DNA of 64,000 nt, taken from positions 620,001 to 684,000 of the forward strand of contig NZ_CP013372.1 in NCBI RefSeq assembly GCF_001522585.2, written 5' to 3'. The stretch is from Burkholderia sp. NRF60-BP8 (GTDB lineage: Bacteria; Pseudomonadota; Gammaproteobacteria; Burkholderiales; Burkholderiaceae). Positions 1 through 7,980 of this stretch are shown one piece after another. A program made the translations under genes and the position numbers. Within the stretch, counting starts at the first letter, position 1. Each line of letters begins with the position of its first letter. The notes under the pieces are model-generated. The model did no database searches. It saw only the letters and a list, made by a program, of their open reading frames with translations, and was not told the DNA's origin.

Positions 1-626
1 GCTCGGCATGGACGGTGACGATGCGGGGGGCTAAAGCGAACGGCTGACGAACCGGTAGCGGGCGGCCCTTCCCGCGCCGGTTCCAGGCGTTCCGCCCGGC
101 GCACGATGACGCCGGTGTCGGGGGCCGGCGCGCGACGCGAATCGCGCCCGCATCGTCGCCGCCGTCGCGCCGCCCGAAGCGCGATTCCGGTTGCCGGCTT
201 CTCCGTTTCCCGTTCCGCCCGATTCCTCGGCCCTGGGCCCCGCCCGGGGTAAAATGCGCGCCACGCCGCGATGTCGCGCGCCGGGCAGGCCGCCGTTCCG
301 ACGAACGGCCGGCGCGAGTGCCCGCCGCCCGCACCGGGGCGTTCGAAGCGTCCCCCGCATGACACGATCGCGCGAGGCAGCCGGCCGGCCGACAGGCACC
401 CGACGGACCCGTCGGCCGCTGCGTCGTTGCCGGCGCGTCATCGAATCCGATGCCCCATCCTGCGCTGTTCCGACCGGCCGGCCCGCTTGCGCGCCGCATG
501 GTCTGGTTCGTCCGATGAATATCGCGTCGACGCACGCGTCCGGCGACGGGCGCGGCGGCGGGTGCACGCTTCGCAGCTTCCAACGGGTTTCGACAGGGTC
601 GAGTGGCGAGTTTTCCATCCAGAACA
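1..626. other. Left-edge stretch, no supported gene
   Basis: About 600 bases of very GC-rich sequence before the receptor gene. Two short open frames run in from the left edge and stop at 34 and 47; either could be the tail of a gene cut by the window, but neither tail is recognisable. Longer frames on both strands here are arginine- and proline-rich and look like GC-driven shadows. I looked for a TPP or cobalamin riboswitch, expected in front of a vitamin receptor, and saw neither the CTGAGA/THI-box core nor a B12 box. No Fur box was seen either. Confidence 0.5.
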
Positions 627-2858
627 ATGACGGTGAATAGAACAACAGCGGCGCCCGCACGGCGGCGGCGCACGAAGGTCGGGCTCGGTGTCGGTCTCGG
701 CGTCACGCTTTTCGCGGTGCAGGCTGCCGCCGCACCGGGCGACACGCCCGCGCCGGGCGCCGACGCGAGCGGCAGCACGACGCTGCCCGCGATCGCGGTG
801 AGCGGCGAGCGCGGCCGCTCGCTGCGGGCGCGCGAAGCGTCGGTCGCGGGGCTCGACGACGCGCCGCTGCGCGACACGCCGGCGTCGGTGAACGTCGTCA
901 CGCGCGCGCTGATCGACGATCAGCAGGCGAAGCGCTTGAGCGACGTCGTGCGCAACGATGCGTCGGTCGTCAACGACTATGCGCCGGTCGGCTATTTCGA
1001 AGGCTTCGCGATCCGCGGCTTTCCGGTCGATCTCGCGAGCGCGATCCGGATCGACGGGCTGACGGTGTCCGGCGAGCAGAACGTGCCGCTCGAGAACAAG
1101 GAGCGCGTCGAGATCCTGAAAGGACTCGCGGGCATCGACGGCGGCGTCGTCGCGCCGGGCGGCGTGATCAACTTCGTGACCAAGCGCTCCGCGAACGTCG
1201 CGAGCGTGACGGGCGGCGTCGACAGCCGCGGCTCGACGTCGGCGGCCGTCGATCTCGGCCGCCGCTTCGGCCCCGACCATCAGTTCGGGTTCCGGATCAA
1301 TGCGGCGAAGGAGAACATGCACTCCTACATCGACGGCACGAACGGGCGGCGCACGTTCGGCTCGATCGCCGCCGACTGGGACATCGGCCCGCGCGCGAGC
1401 CTGCAGCTCAATGCCGAATTCCAGCAGTGGATCCAGCGTTCCGCGCCCGGCTACCAATTGCTCGGCGGCACCGTCGTGCCGTCGGTCAAGACGACGTCGA
1501 AGGCGCTCGGCACGCAGCCGTGGGCGAAACCGGTGACGACCGATGCGCTGAACCTGAACGCACGCTTCGACTACCGGTTCAACGACGACTGGAAGGCCTA
1601 CGTCGCCGCCGGCCGCAGCCGCACGATGATCGACGACAACAGCGCGTTCGCGTACGGCTGCTATTACGCGGCAAGCTGCGCGGCCGGCGCGACGTCGCCG
1701 TTCTTCTTCGGCGCGAACGGCGACTACGACGTATACGACTTCCGCAGTCCCGGCGAATACCGGCGCAACGACGAGCTGCGCGCGGTCACGACGGGCAAGT
1801 TCGCGACGGGGCCGCTGCGGCACGAGCTGACGCTCGGCGTGAGCGTGCAGCGCCGCGTCGTGCACATGGCCGACGCCGTGTACGACTACGTGGGCAGCGA
1901 GAACGTCTACGGGCCGGACCTGACCTTCTCGCCGTCGCCGAATTCGCCCGGGCCGTCGTATCCGCGCCTCGACGCGTGGCAGTACGGCGTGTTCGGGCTC
2001 GACCGCATCGGCATCGGCGAACACTGGCAGGTGCTCGCGGGCGGCAAGGAAGTGCTGCTGCGCCAGCGCAGCTGGAGCAGCCTCGACGGCGATACGACGC
2101 ATACCGACCGCTCGGTGTTCCTGCCGCAGGTCGCGCTCGTCTACAAGCCGGTGGACGTGCTGTCGCTGTATGCGTCGTACAGCAAGGCGCTGTCGCTCGG
2201 CGATCAGGCCCCCGTACGCGCGACCAACGCGTATGCGTTCCTGCCGCCCGTCGAATCGCACCAGTTCGAGCTCGGCGCGAAATACGACTGGCTCGACCGG
2301 CTGAGCCTCACGGCCGCCGTGTTCTCGATCAGCAAGCCGTTCCAGTTCGCCGACCCGGACGCATCGGGCACGGCCTACACGTTCGTGCAGCGCGGCACGC
2401 AGCGGCACCAGGGCATCGAGCTCGGCGCGGCCGGGCGCGTGACCGAGCGGCTGGGGCTGACGGCCAGCGTCGCGGCGATTCGCGCCCGCGCGGTCGATTC
2501 GGGGTCGCCGGCGTACGAAGGGCACCAGATCATCAACGTGCCCGCGCTGCGCGCGTCGCTGTATGCGGACTACGCGGTGCCGGGCATCGCGGGCCTGAAC
2601 GTGCTCGGCGGCGTGGAATACAGCGCGGCGCGCAACGCGAACGAGGAAGGCACCGCGCGCGTGCCGTCGTGGTTCGTGTTCAATCTCGGCGCGCGTTATA
2701 CGACGAAGATCGGCGGCCATCGCACGGTGTTGCGCGTATCGGTGGACAATCTGTTCGACAAGTTCTACTGGCGCGACGCAGGCGAGCAGCAGGGCGATGC
2801 GTACCTGTTCCCGGGTGCGCCGCGCACCGCGCGCGTGTCGTTGACCTATGATTTCTGA
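627..2858 (+). CDS. TonB-dependent outer-membrane receptor (siderophore-receptor family)
   Basis: About 743 residues. An arginine-rich n-region and hydrophobic core ending in AAA form a signal peptide. A plug domain follows at roughly residues 50-190 (DTPASVNVVTRALIDDQ, then IRGFPVD, LKGLAGIDGGVVAPGGVINF), then a 22-strand-type barrel ending in the classical C-terminal aromatic (TYDF). The family carries scarce ligands across the outer membrane with energy from TonB. The plug resembles siderophore receptors, but the next two genes encode a PnuC-type transporter and a small-molecule kinase, so a vitamin such as thiamine or nicotinamide riboside is the more likely cargo. ATG 627 is preferred; an in-frame GTG at 603 is possible, and neither has a clear ribosome site. 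Ligand is inferred from context only. Confidence 0.9.
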   Translation: MTVNRTTAAPARRRRTKVGLGVGLGVTLFAVQAAAAPGDTPAPGADASGSTTLPAIAVSGERGRSLRAREASVAGLDDAPLRDTPASVNVVTRALIDDQQAKRLSDVVRNDASVVNDYAPVGYFEGFAIRGFPVDLASAIRIDGLTVSGEQNVPLENKERVEILKGLAGIDGGVVAPGGVINFVTKRSANVASVTGGVDSRGSTSAAVDLGRRFGPDHQFGFRINAAKENMHSYIDGTNGRRTFGSIAADWDIGPRASLQLNAEFQQWIQRSAPGYQLLGGTVVPSVKTTSKALGTQPWAKPVTTDALNLNARFDYRFNDDWKAYVAAGRSRTMIDDNSAFAYGCYYAASCAAGATSPFFFGANGDYDVYDFRSPGEYRRNDELRAVTTGKFATGPLRHELTLGVSVQRRVVHMADAVYDYVGSENVYGPDLTFSPSPNSPGPSYPRLDAWQYGVFGLDRIGIGEHWQVLAGGKEVLLRQRSWSSLDGDTTHTDRSVFLPQVALVYKPVDVLSLYASYSKALSLGDQAPVRATNAYAFLPPVESHQFELGAKYDWLDRLSLTAAVFSISKPFQFADPDASGTAYTFVQRGTQRHQGIELGAAGRVTERLGLTASVAAIRARAVDSGSPAYEGHQIINVPALRASLYADYAVPGIAGLNVLGGVEYSAARNANEEGTARVPSWFVFNLGARYTTKIGGHRTVLRVSVDNLFDKFYWRDAGEQQGDAYLFPGAPRTARVSLTYDF

Positions 2859-2917
2859 CCGACCGGAATCGGCCGCGTGATGCGCGGCCCCGGCAGCCCA
2901 CCAGGAGAGCACAGACG

Positions 2918-3562
2918 ATGTCCCCACTCGAAATCGCCGGCGTGATCGTCAGCGCGCTCGCGATCTGGCTGACCGCGAAACGGCGCATGCTGTGCTGGCC
3001 GGTCGGCCTTGCGTCGGTCGCGCTGTACGGCTGGATCTTCTTCGACGCGAAGCTGTATTCCGACATGCTGCTGCAGGGCGCGTTCGCGGTGCTGCAGGTG
3101 TACGGCTGGCAGCGCTGGCTCGCGCAGCGCGCGAGCGAGGCCGCCGGCGGTGCCGACCGCCAGGCGGCGCCGGCCGGCGACGTCGCACCCGTGACCGGCG
3201 TGCGGCCCCGGCAGATGCTGCCCGACCTGATCGCGGCCGTCGTCGGCAGCGCGCTGCTCGGCGGGATGATGGCGCGCTGGACCGATGCGGCGCTGCCGTT
3301 CGTCGATGCGTCGCTGACCGCGTTCAGCCTCGTCGCGCAATACTGGACCGCACGGCGCTACATCGCGTCGTGGGGACTGTGGATCGTCGTGAACGTCGTG
3401 TACGTCGGGATGTTCGTGTTCAAGGAACTGTATCTGACGGCCGGGCTCTATGCGTTGTTCATCGGCCTGGCCGTCGTCGGCTGGCGCGACTGGAGCCGGA
3501 CGGCCGCCGCATTGCGCGCGGCCGCCGGCGGCCCGCTCGCATCGGGCGGCGGCGCGCGCTGA
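2918..3562 (+). CDS. PnuC-family vitamin transporter (nicotinamide riboside or thiamine type)
   Basis: 214 residues with about seven hydrophobic segments and the family hallmark of aromatic-rich helices: MLCWPVGLASVALYGWIFF near the start, VYGWQRWL, and a C-terminal WGLWIVVNVVYVGMFVF followed by YALFIGLAVVGWRDW. PnuC and PnuT proteins are facilitators that depend on a cytoplasmic kinase to trap the substrate. A kinase-fold gene follows after 36 bases and a TonB receptor precedes by 59 bases, giving a complete outer membrane, inner membrane and trapping chain. A strong Shine-Dalgarno (AGGAGAG) lies before the ATG. A loop of about 25 residues between helices 3 and 4 is alanine-rich and poorly conserved in type. 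Whether the substrate is nicotinamide riboside or thiamine cannot be read from the sequence. Confidence 0.88.
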   Translation: MSPLEIAGVIVSALAIWLTAKRRMLCWPVGLASVALYGWIFFDAKLYSDMLLQGAFAVLQVYGWQRWLAQRASEAAGGADRQAAPAGDVAPVTGVRPRQMLPDLIAAVVGSALLGGMMARWTDAALPFVDASLTAFSLVAQYWTARRYIASWGLWIVVNVVYVGMFVFKELYLTAGLYALFIGLAVVGWRDWSRTAAALRAAAGGPLASGGGAR

Positions 3563-3598
3563 TCCGCGCACGGATTCAACTACGGAGCAACGCCGTTC

Positions 3599-4789
3599 AT
3601 GTCATTCCCCCTCGAGCCGGACGGCCCCCTGTCGCGCGACGTCGCGCCGCCGCAATTCGGCGTGGACGGCGAGCAGGCCGAACGCGACTGGCCGCTGATC
3701 ACGCACGACGAAGTGGCGGCCGTGCTCGCGCGGATCGACGGCGCGGGCGAACCGGCGCGGCTGACGTGGCACAGCCCGCGGCAGTTCGCGGCCGCCGTGC
3801 TGGTGCGGATGGCCGACGGGCGCGGGTTGTTCGTCAAGCGTCATCACGCGAGCCTGCGCGATGTCGCCGGGCTCGAGGAAGAGCATCGCTTCATCGCGCA
3901 TCTGCGCGCGCGCGGGATGCCGGTGGTGGACGTGCTGGCCGATCGCCGCGGTGCGACCGCGTTCGCGTCCGGCGAATGGACGTACGAGGTGCACGTGCTC
4001 GCGCCCGGCGTCGATCCGTATCGCGGCGTGATGTCGTGGCAGCCGTTCACGCATCCATCGCATGCGTATGCGGCCGGCCGCGCACTGGCCGAACTGCATC
4101 GCGCGTCGGCCGGCTACGATGCGCCCGCGCGGCCCGTGCGCACGCTGCTGTCGAGCTTTCGCGTGCTGTCGTGCGCCGATCTGACGGGCGCGCTCGAGCG
4201 CTGGGTCGACGCGCAGCCGCTGCTCGTGCGCGCGCTCGGCTCGCGCGACTGGCGTGGCGACGTGGCCGACGCGATCGGCCCGTATCATGCGCGCCTCGTG
4301 CCGCTGCTGCCGGCGTTGCCGCCGCTGTGGACGCACGGCGACTGGCACGCGTCGAACCTGCTGTGGACCGACGCGGGGCCCGGCGCGCAGGTCCGGACCG
4401 TGCTCGACTTCGGCTTGTCTGACCGCACCTGCGCGGTCATGGACCTCGCGCTCGCGATCGAGCGCAATACGGTCGACTGGATGGCGCCGGCCGATGCGCG
4501 GCGCACCGAATACGACCAGATCGACGCGCTGCTCGACGGCTACGAATCGCTCGAACCGTTGAGCGACGACGCGTATGCGGCGCTGGTCGCGCTGCTGCCG
4601 ATCGTGCATACGGAGTTCGCGCTGTCGGAAGTCGCGTATTTCGGCTGCATCATCGATGCGCCGGCGATCGTCGACATCGCGTACGACGGCTACCTGATCG
4701 GGCACGCGCGCTGGTTCGGCGAACGCGACGGGCGGCAACTGCTCGACTGGCTCGTGCGGCGGCGGCGCGCGAAGCAAGGGCTCGCCTGA
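3599..4789 (+). CDS. APH-fold phosphotransferase, probable vitamin kinase
   Basis: 396 residues of the aminoglycoside/choline/thiamine kinase fold. The catalytic loop is HGDWHASNLL (catalytic Asp and Mg-binding Asn, about residue 245), and the downstream metal-binding Asp lies in VLDFGLSD (about residue 270). An N-lobe lysine in GLFVKRHH is the likely ATP-binding lysine. It is third in a tight array after the receptor and PnuC-type genes, so the natural reading is phosphorylation of the imported compound to trap it. GGAG 10-15 bases upstream supports the ATG at 3599. Antibiotic resistance is not suggested: no close resemblance to an aminoglycoside kinase subfamily was recognised. Confidence 0.8.
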   Translation: MSFPLEPDGPLSRDVAPPQFGVDGEQAERDWPLITHDEVAAVLARIDGAGEPARLTWHSPRQFAAAVLVRMADGRGLFVKRHHASLRDVAGLEEEHRFIAHLRARGMPVVDVLADRRGATAFASGEWTYEVHVLAPGVDPYRGVMSWQPFTHPSHAYAAGRALAELHRASAGYDAPARPVRTLLSSFRVLSCADLTGALERWVDAQPLLVRALGSRDWRGDVADAIGPYHARLVPLLPALPPLWTHGDWHASNLLWTDAGPGAQVRTVLDFGLSDRTCAVMDLALAIERNTVDWMAPADARRTEYDQIDALLDGYESLEPLSDDAYAALVALLPIVHTEFALSEVAYFGCIIDAPAIVDIAYDGYLIGHARWFGERDGRQLLDWLVRRRRAKQGLA

Positions 4790-4956
4790 TCCGGGTGCGC
4801 GGGCCTGCCGCGTACACCGCACACGCATCGATTCCCCGACGACCTGCAATCTTCCGTGCCGCGCGTCGCGCCGTACGTTCAACCCGTCCTTCCGATCCTC
4901 GACGCGGCATGCCGTTCTCGCGGCGCGACGCACGCCTGCGTGCCGCTGCGCCCGAC

Positions 4957-4972
4957 ATGACGGAAATATCAT
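4957..4972 (+). promoter_or_regulatory. Candidate metal response-regulator box (site C)
   Basis: ATGAC-GGAAAT-ATCAT, an inverted repeat with the same 5-6-5 layout as the ATGAC-N6-GTCAT core of the CusR/PcoR box. It lies about 70 bases upstream of the efflux operon start. Related copies occur at 13741, 13797, 14356 and 14390. Binding by the response regulator at 11185 is inferred. Confidence 0.5.
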
Positions 4973-5040
4973 CTTCGCCTCATGTTCGCACTGCGGCCGG
5001 TCCGTAGCATCGGTCGCAAACCGTTACCGCAGAACCGAAC

Positions 5041-6348
5041 ATGCTCAAGCTCAACCTCGTCGTGGCCGTCGTTTTCGCGATGGCCACGACGGCTCATGCG
5101 CAGCCATCGCCGTCGCCGGGGCCGGCCCCGGCTAGCGCCGCCGCGCCGATCGGCGCACCGCCATCCGATGCGTTTCCTGCGCCGTCGATGACGCTGTCCG
5201 ATGCGCTCGCGGTCGCGGCGCGGAACAATCCGGCGTTGCGCGGCGCGCGCGCGGACGTCGACGCGTCGACCGGCGCGCTGATGCAGGCCGGCGCGCGCCC
5301 GAATCCCGAAGTGTCGTTTCTGCAGGAAGGCTTCAGCCGCGCCGAACGCACGTCCACCGCGACGATCAGCCAGGCCATCGAACTGGGCGGCAAGCGCCGC
5401 GCGCGGCTCGACGTCGCGTCGTACGGCCGCGAGGCGGCGAACGCGTTGCTCGACGAGCAGGGCGCCGCGGTGCGCGCCGACGTGATCGCCGCGTTCTACG
5501 GGCTGCTCGCCGCGCAGCGCCAGCTTCAGGTGACGGAGGAATCGGCCGCGATCGCCGCGCGCTCCGCGGATCTCGCGGGGCGCCGCGCGCAGGCCGGCAA
5601 GGTGTCGCCGGTCGAGGCGACCAAGGCGCAGGTCGCGGCGGCCGGCGTGCAGATCGAAGTGGTGACCGCGCGCGGCCGCGTCGAGGTCGCGCGCGAGAAG
5701 CTGAACGCCGTGATGGGCGAAGCGCGCGACGACCGGCTCGCGGTGCGCGGCGACCTGGAAAACGTGCCGCCGGTCGAGCCGCTGTCCGCATTGACCGCGC
5801 AGCTCGACGACGCGCCGCTCGCGCGCGTCGCGCGCGCCGAGCTGCTGCGCTCGAATGCGGCCGTGTCGCTCGAACGCGCGCGGCGCGTTCCGGACGTGAC
5901 GGTCAGCGCGGGCGTGAAGCGCGTGACCACGGGCGGCGTGCCCGACAACCAGGCCGTGGTCGGCGTATCGATTCCGATTCCGCTGTTCAACACGAACCGG
6001 GGTGCGTTGCTCGAGGCGACGCACAAGGCCGAGCGCGCGAACGCCGATCTCGATCGCGAACGCACGCGCCTGAGGCTGGAACTCACGCAGGCGTACGCGA
6101 ATTTCGAGGCCGCCGAGCAGGAAGCGCAGCGGCTGAAATCCGACATCCTGCCGGCCGCGCGTCTCGCACTCGATGCGATGTCGCGAGGCTACGAACTCGG
6201 CAAGTTCAGCTTCCTCGACGTGCTCGACGCGCAGCGCACGCTGTTCCAGGGCCAGTCGCAATACGTCCGTGCGCTCGCCGGCGCCCATGCGGCCCGCGCC
6301 GATATCGGCCGGCTCGTCGGCACGCCGCTCGCGGCCGTCGCGCGCTGA
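5041..6348 (+). CDS. czcC: Outer-membrane efflux factor of a heavy-metal RND system (CzcC/TolC family)
   Basis: 435 residues: a signal peptide ending AMATTAHAQ, a proline-alanine linker, then two OEP repeats. The first is typified by LSDALAVAARNNPALRGARADVDA and ANPEVSF-like segments. The second ends in GYELGKFSFLDVLDAQRTL, a hallmark of the family. Such proteins trimerise into the outer-membrane duct of a tripartite pump. It is the first gene of a five-gene run (duct, adaptor, pump, regulator, sensor) with a 26-base gap to the adaptor. Site C at 4957 in its promoter region implies metal-dependent control by the operon's own two-component system. The czc name reflects family resemblance; the exact metal is not proven. 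Confidence 0.9.
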   Translation: MLKLNLVVAVVFAMATTAHAQPSPSPGPAPASAAAPIGAPPSDAFPAPSMTLSDALAVAARNNPALRGARADVDASTGALMQAGARPNPEVSFLQEGFSRAERTSTATISQAIELGGKRRARLDVASYGREAANALLDEQGAAVRADVIAAFYGLLAAQRQLQVTEESAAIAARSADLAGRRAQAGKVSPVEATKAQVAAAGVQIEVVTARGRVEVAREKLNAVMGEARDDRLAVRGDLENVPPVEPLSALTAQLDDAPLARVARAELLRSNAAVSLERARRVPDVTVSAGVKRVTTGGVPDNQAVVGVSIPIPLFNTNRGALLEATHKAERANADLDRERTRLRLELTQAYANFEAAEQEAQRLKSDILPAARLALDAMSRGYELGKFSFLDVLDAQRTLFQGQSQYVRALAGAHAARADIGRLVGTPLAAVAR

Positions 6349-6374
6349 GCGCCGCTCTCACCTGAAGGATCATC

Positions 6375-7844
6375 ATGTCACGCAGCAAAATCTTCGTCAT
6401 GGCGGCCGCCGTGCTCGGCGGCGCAGGGATCGTGATCGGCGCGCTCGCCGTCGCGCGGGGCGGCGGCAGCGCATCGGCGCCGACGGCCGCCGAAGTCGCA
6501 CAGCCGGCCGAGGGCGCCGGCGCGCATGGCGGTGTCGTGCTCGAGCGCGGCAAGCTGTCGGTCGAGATCGTGATGACGGAAAAGCCCGGCGACGCACGGC
6601 TCGTCGTCTATCCGTTCGTCGACGGCAAGCCGGCGGTCGATGGCGTGACCGTGTCCGGCACGCTGGTGCGGTACGACCGCACGCACGAACCGTTGCGGTT
6701 CGACGCAGCCGGCTCGAAGTTCGTGTCGGCGCAGTCGATCGCGAAGCCGCACGTATTCGATGCGACGATCGACGTGAAGGCCGGCAACGATGCCGCGTCG
6801 TTCCCGTTCGCGCGCGCCGACGGTGCGATCGCGCTGAGCGACGCGCAACTCGCGACGTCGAGGATCGCGCTTGCGAAGGCCGGCCCCGCGCGGATCGCGA
6901 CGCCGTTCCAGTTGCCGGGCGAGATCAAGTTCAACGAGGACCGCACCGCGCACGTGGTGCCGCGCGTGGCCGGCATCGTCGAGCAGGTGTCGGTGTCGCT
7001 CGGGCAGAACGTCGCGAAGGGGCAGGTGCTCGCCGTGATCGCGAGCACCGACCTGGCCGACCGCCGCAGCGAGTTGCTGACGGCCGAGCGCCGGCTGACG
7101 GGGGCGCGCGCGACCTACGAGCGCGAACGCACGCTGTGGAAGGAGCGTATTTCGGCCGAGCAGGATTATCAGCAGGCCCAGGTGCAGTTGCGCGAGGCCG
7201 AGATCGCCGTGCAGAACGCGCGGCAGAAGCTCGCCGCGCTGAACGCGCCGGTCGGCGCGGGCGCGCTGAACCGTTATGAACTGCGCGCGCCGTTCGCGGG
7301 CACGATCGTCGAGAAGCATGCGACGCCCGGCGAGGCGATCGCCGCCGACGCGAGCATGTTCGTGATTTCCGACCTGTCCACCGTGTGGGCCGAGATGGCG
7401 GTGCCCGCGCAGCGGCTCGACGACGTGCGCGTCGGCCGTGACGCGACGGTGATCGCGACCGCGTTCGAATCGCGTTCGAGCGGCCCGATCGCATACGTGG
7501 GGTCGCTGCTCGGCGAACAGACGCGCACCGCGCCGGCGCGCGTCGTGCTGCCGAACCCGGACCGCGTGTGGCGCCCGGGGATGTTCGTGAACGTGTCGGT
7601 CGATGCGGGCAGGCAGGATGTGCCGCTCGCGGTCGCGAGCGACGCGCTGCAGGACGTCGACGGCGCGCCGTCGGTGTTCGTGCGCTCGCCGAAGGGGTTC
7701 GTCGCGCAGCCGGTCGAGACGGGGCGGCGCGACGAACGCGCGATCGAAGTGCTGAAGGGGCTCCAGCCCGGCCAGGAATACGCGGCGTCGAACAGCTTCG
7801 TGCTGAAGGCGGAACTCGGCAAGGGGAGCGCGGAACATGAATGA
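6375..7844 (+). CDS. czcB: Periplasmic adaptor of a heavy-metal RND pump (CzcB family)
   Basis: 489 residues. An N-terminal anchor helix (residues 5-30) is followed by an extra N-terminal periplasmic domain typical of CzcB proteins (HGGVVLERGKLSVEIVM). A split lipoyl/barrel-sandwich domain follows (VVPRVAGIVEQVSVSLGQNVAKGQVLAVI and YELRAPFAGTIVEKHATPGEAI) around an alpha-hairpin rich in Ala, Arg and Glu, then beta-barrel and membrane-proximal domains. It links the RND pump to the outer-membrane duct and in the family can load metal. Ribosome site GAAGGA lies before ATG 6375. It is followed by a 128-base gap to the pump gene that is itself open in one frame (see 7837). Confidence 0.92.
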   Translation: MSRSKIFVMAAAVLGGAGIVIGALAVARGGGSASAPTAAEVAQPAEGAGAHGGVVLERGKLSVEIVMTEKPGDARLVVYPFVDGKPAVDGVTVSGTLVRYDRTHEPLRFDAAGSKFVSAQSIAKPHVFDATIDVKAGNDAASFPFARADGAIALSDAQLATSRIALAKAGPARIATPFQLPGEIKFNEDRTAHVVPRVAGIVEQVSVSLGQNVAKGQVLAVIASTDLADRRSELLTAERRLTGARATYERERTLWKERISAEQDYQQAQVQLREAEIAVQNARQKLAALNAPVGAGALNRYELRAPFAGTIVEKHATPGEAIAADASMFVISDLSTVWAEMAVPAQRLDDVRVGRDATVIATAFESRSSGPIAYVGSLLGEQTRTAPARVVLPNPDRVWRPGMFVNVSVDAGRQDVPLAVASDALQDVDGAPSVFVRSPKGFVAQPVETGRRDERAIEVLKGLQPGQEYAASNSFVLKAELGKGSAEHE

Positions 7845-7980
7845 GCGGCACTACGCGAGCGCCGTGGCGCGACTGGCGGCCCTTCATGCGGCCTGCTTTC
7901 CGAGCGGCCGGTCGACCGACCGCGCGGCCCGTCCGGTGAGGACGTCCGTGCTCCCCTTCAAGGAATCCCGACATGTTTGA
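7837..7980 (+). CDS. Possible 47-codon bridging ORF between adaptor and pump genes
   Basis: This ORF starts 8 bases inside the adaptor gene and ends 8 bases inside the pump gene, so it exactly spans the otherwise empty gap. The product would be an arginine-rich 47-mer (MNERHYASAV...) with no recognised domain. A competing start at 7841 forms an ATGA overlap with the adaptor stop and gives a 32-codon ORF ending at 7939. Either could keep ribosomes on the message and couple pump translation to adaptor translation. It may equally be chance in GC-rich DNA; the coding evidence is position only. Confidence 0.22.
   Translation: MNERHYASAVARLAALHAACFPSGRSTDRAARPVRTSVLPFKESRHV

Noticed and set aside
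1..626. Riboswitch (TPP or cobalamin) upstream of the vitamin-type receptor operon
   Set aside because: No THI-box or B12-box core sequences were found on the plus strand.
627..2858. Calling the receptor a siderophore receptor
   Set aside because: The plug resembles that family, but the operon partners are a Pnu-type channel and a kinase, and no Fur box is visible upstream.
438..2927. 829-codon leftward open frame opposite the TonB receptor gene, and similar long frames opposite the RND pump (7958-11101)
   Set aside because: They are Arg/His/Ala-rich with no domain; the opposite strand encodes clear conserved proteins. Long antisense frames are expected in GC-rich DNA.
3599..4789. Aminoglycoside resistance kinase
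   Set aside because: Only the general APH fold is shared; position in a vitamin-type operon argues for a metabolic kinase.
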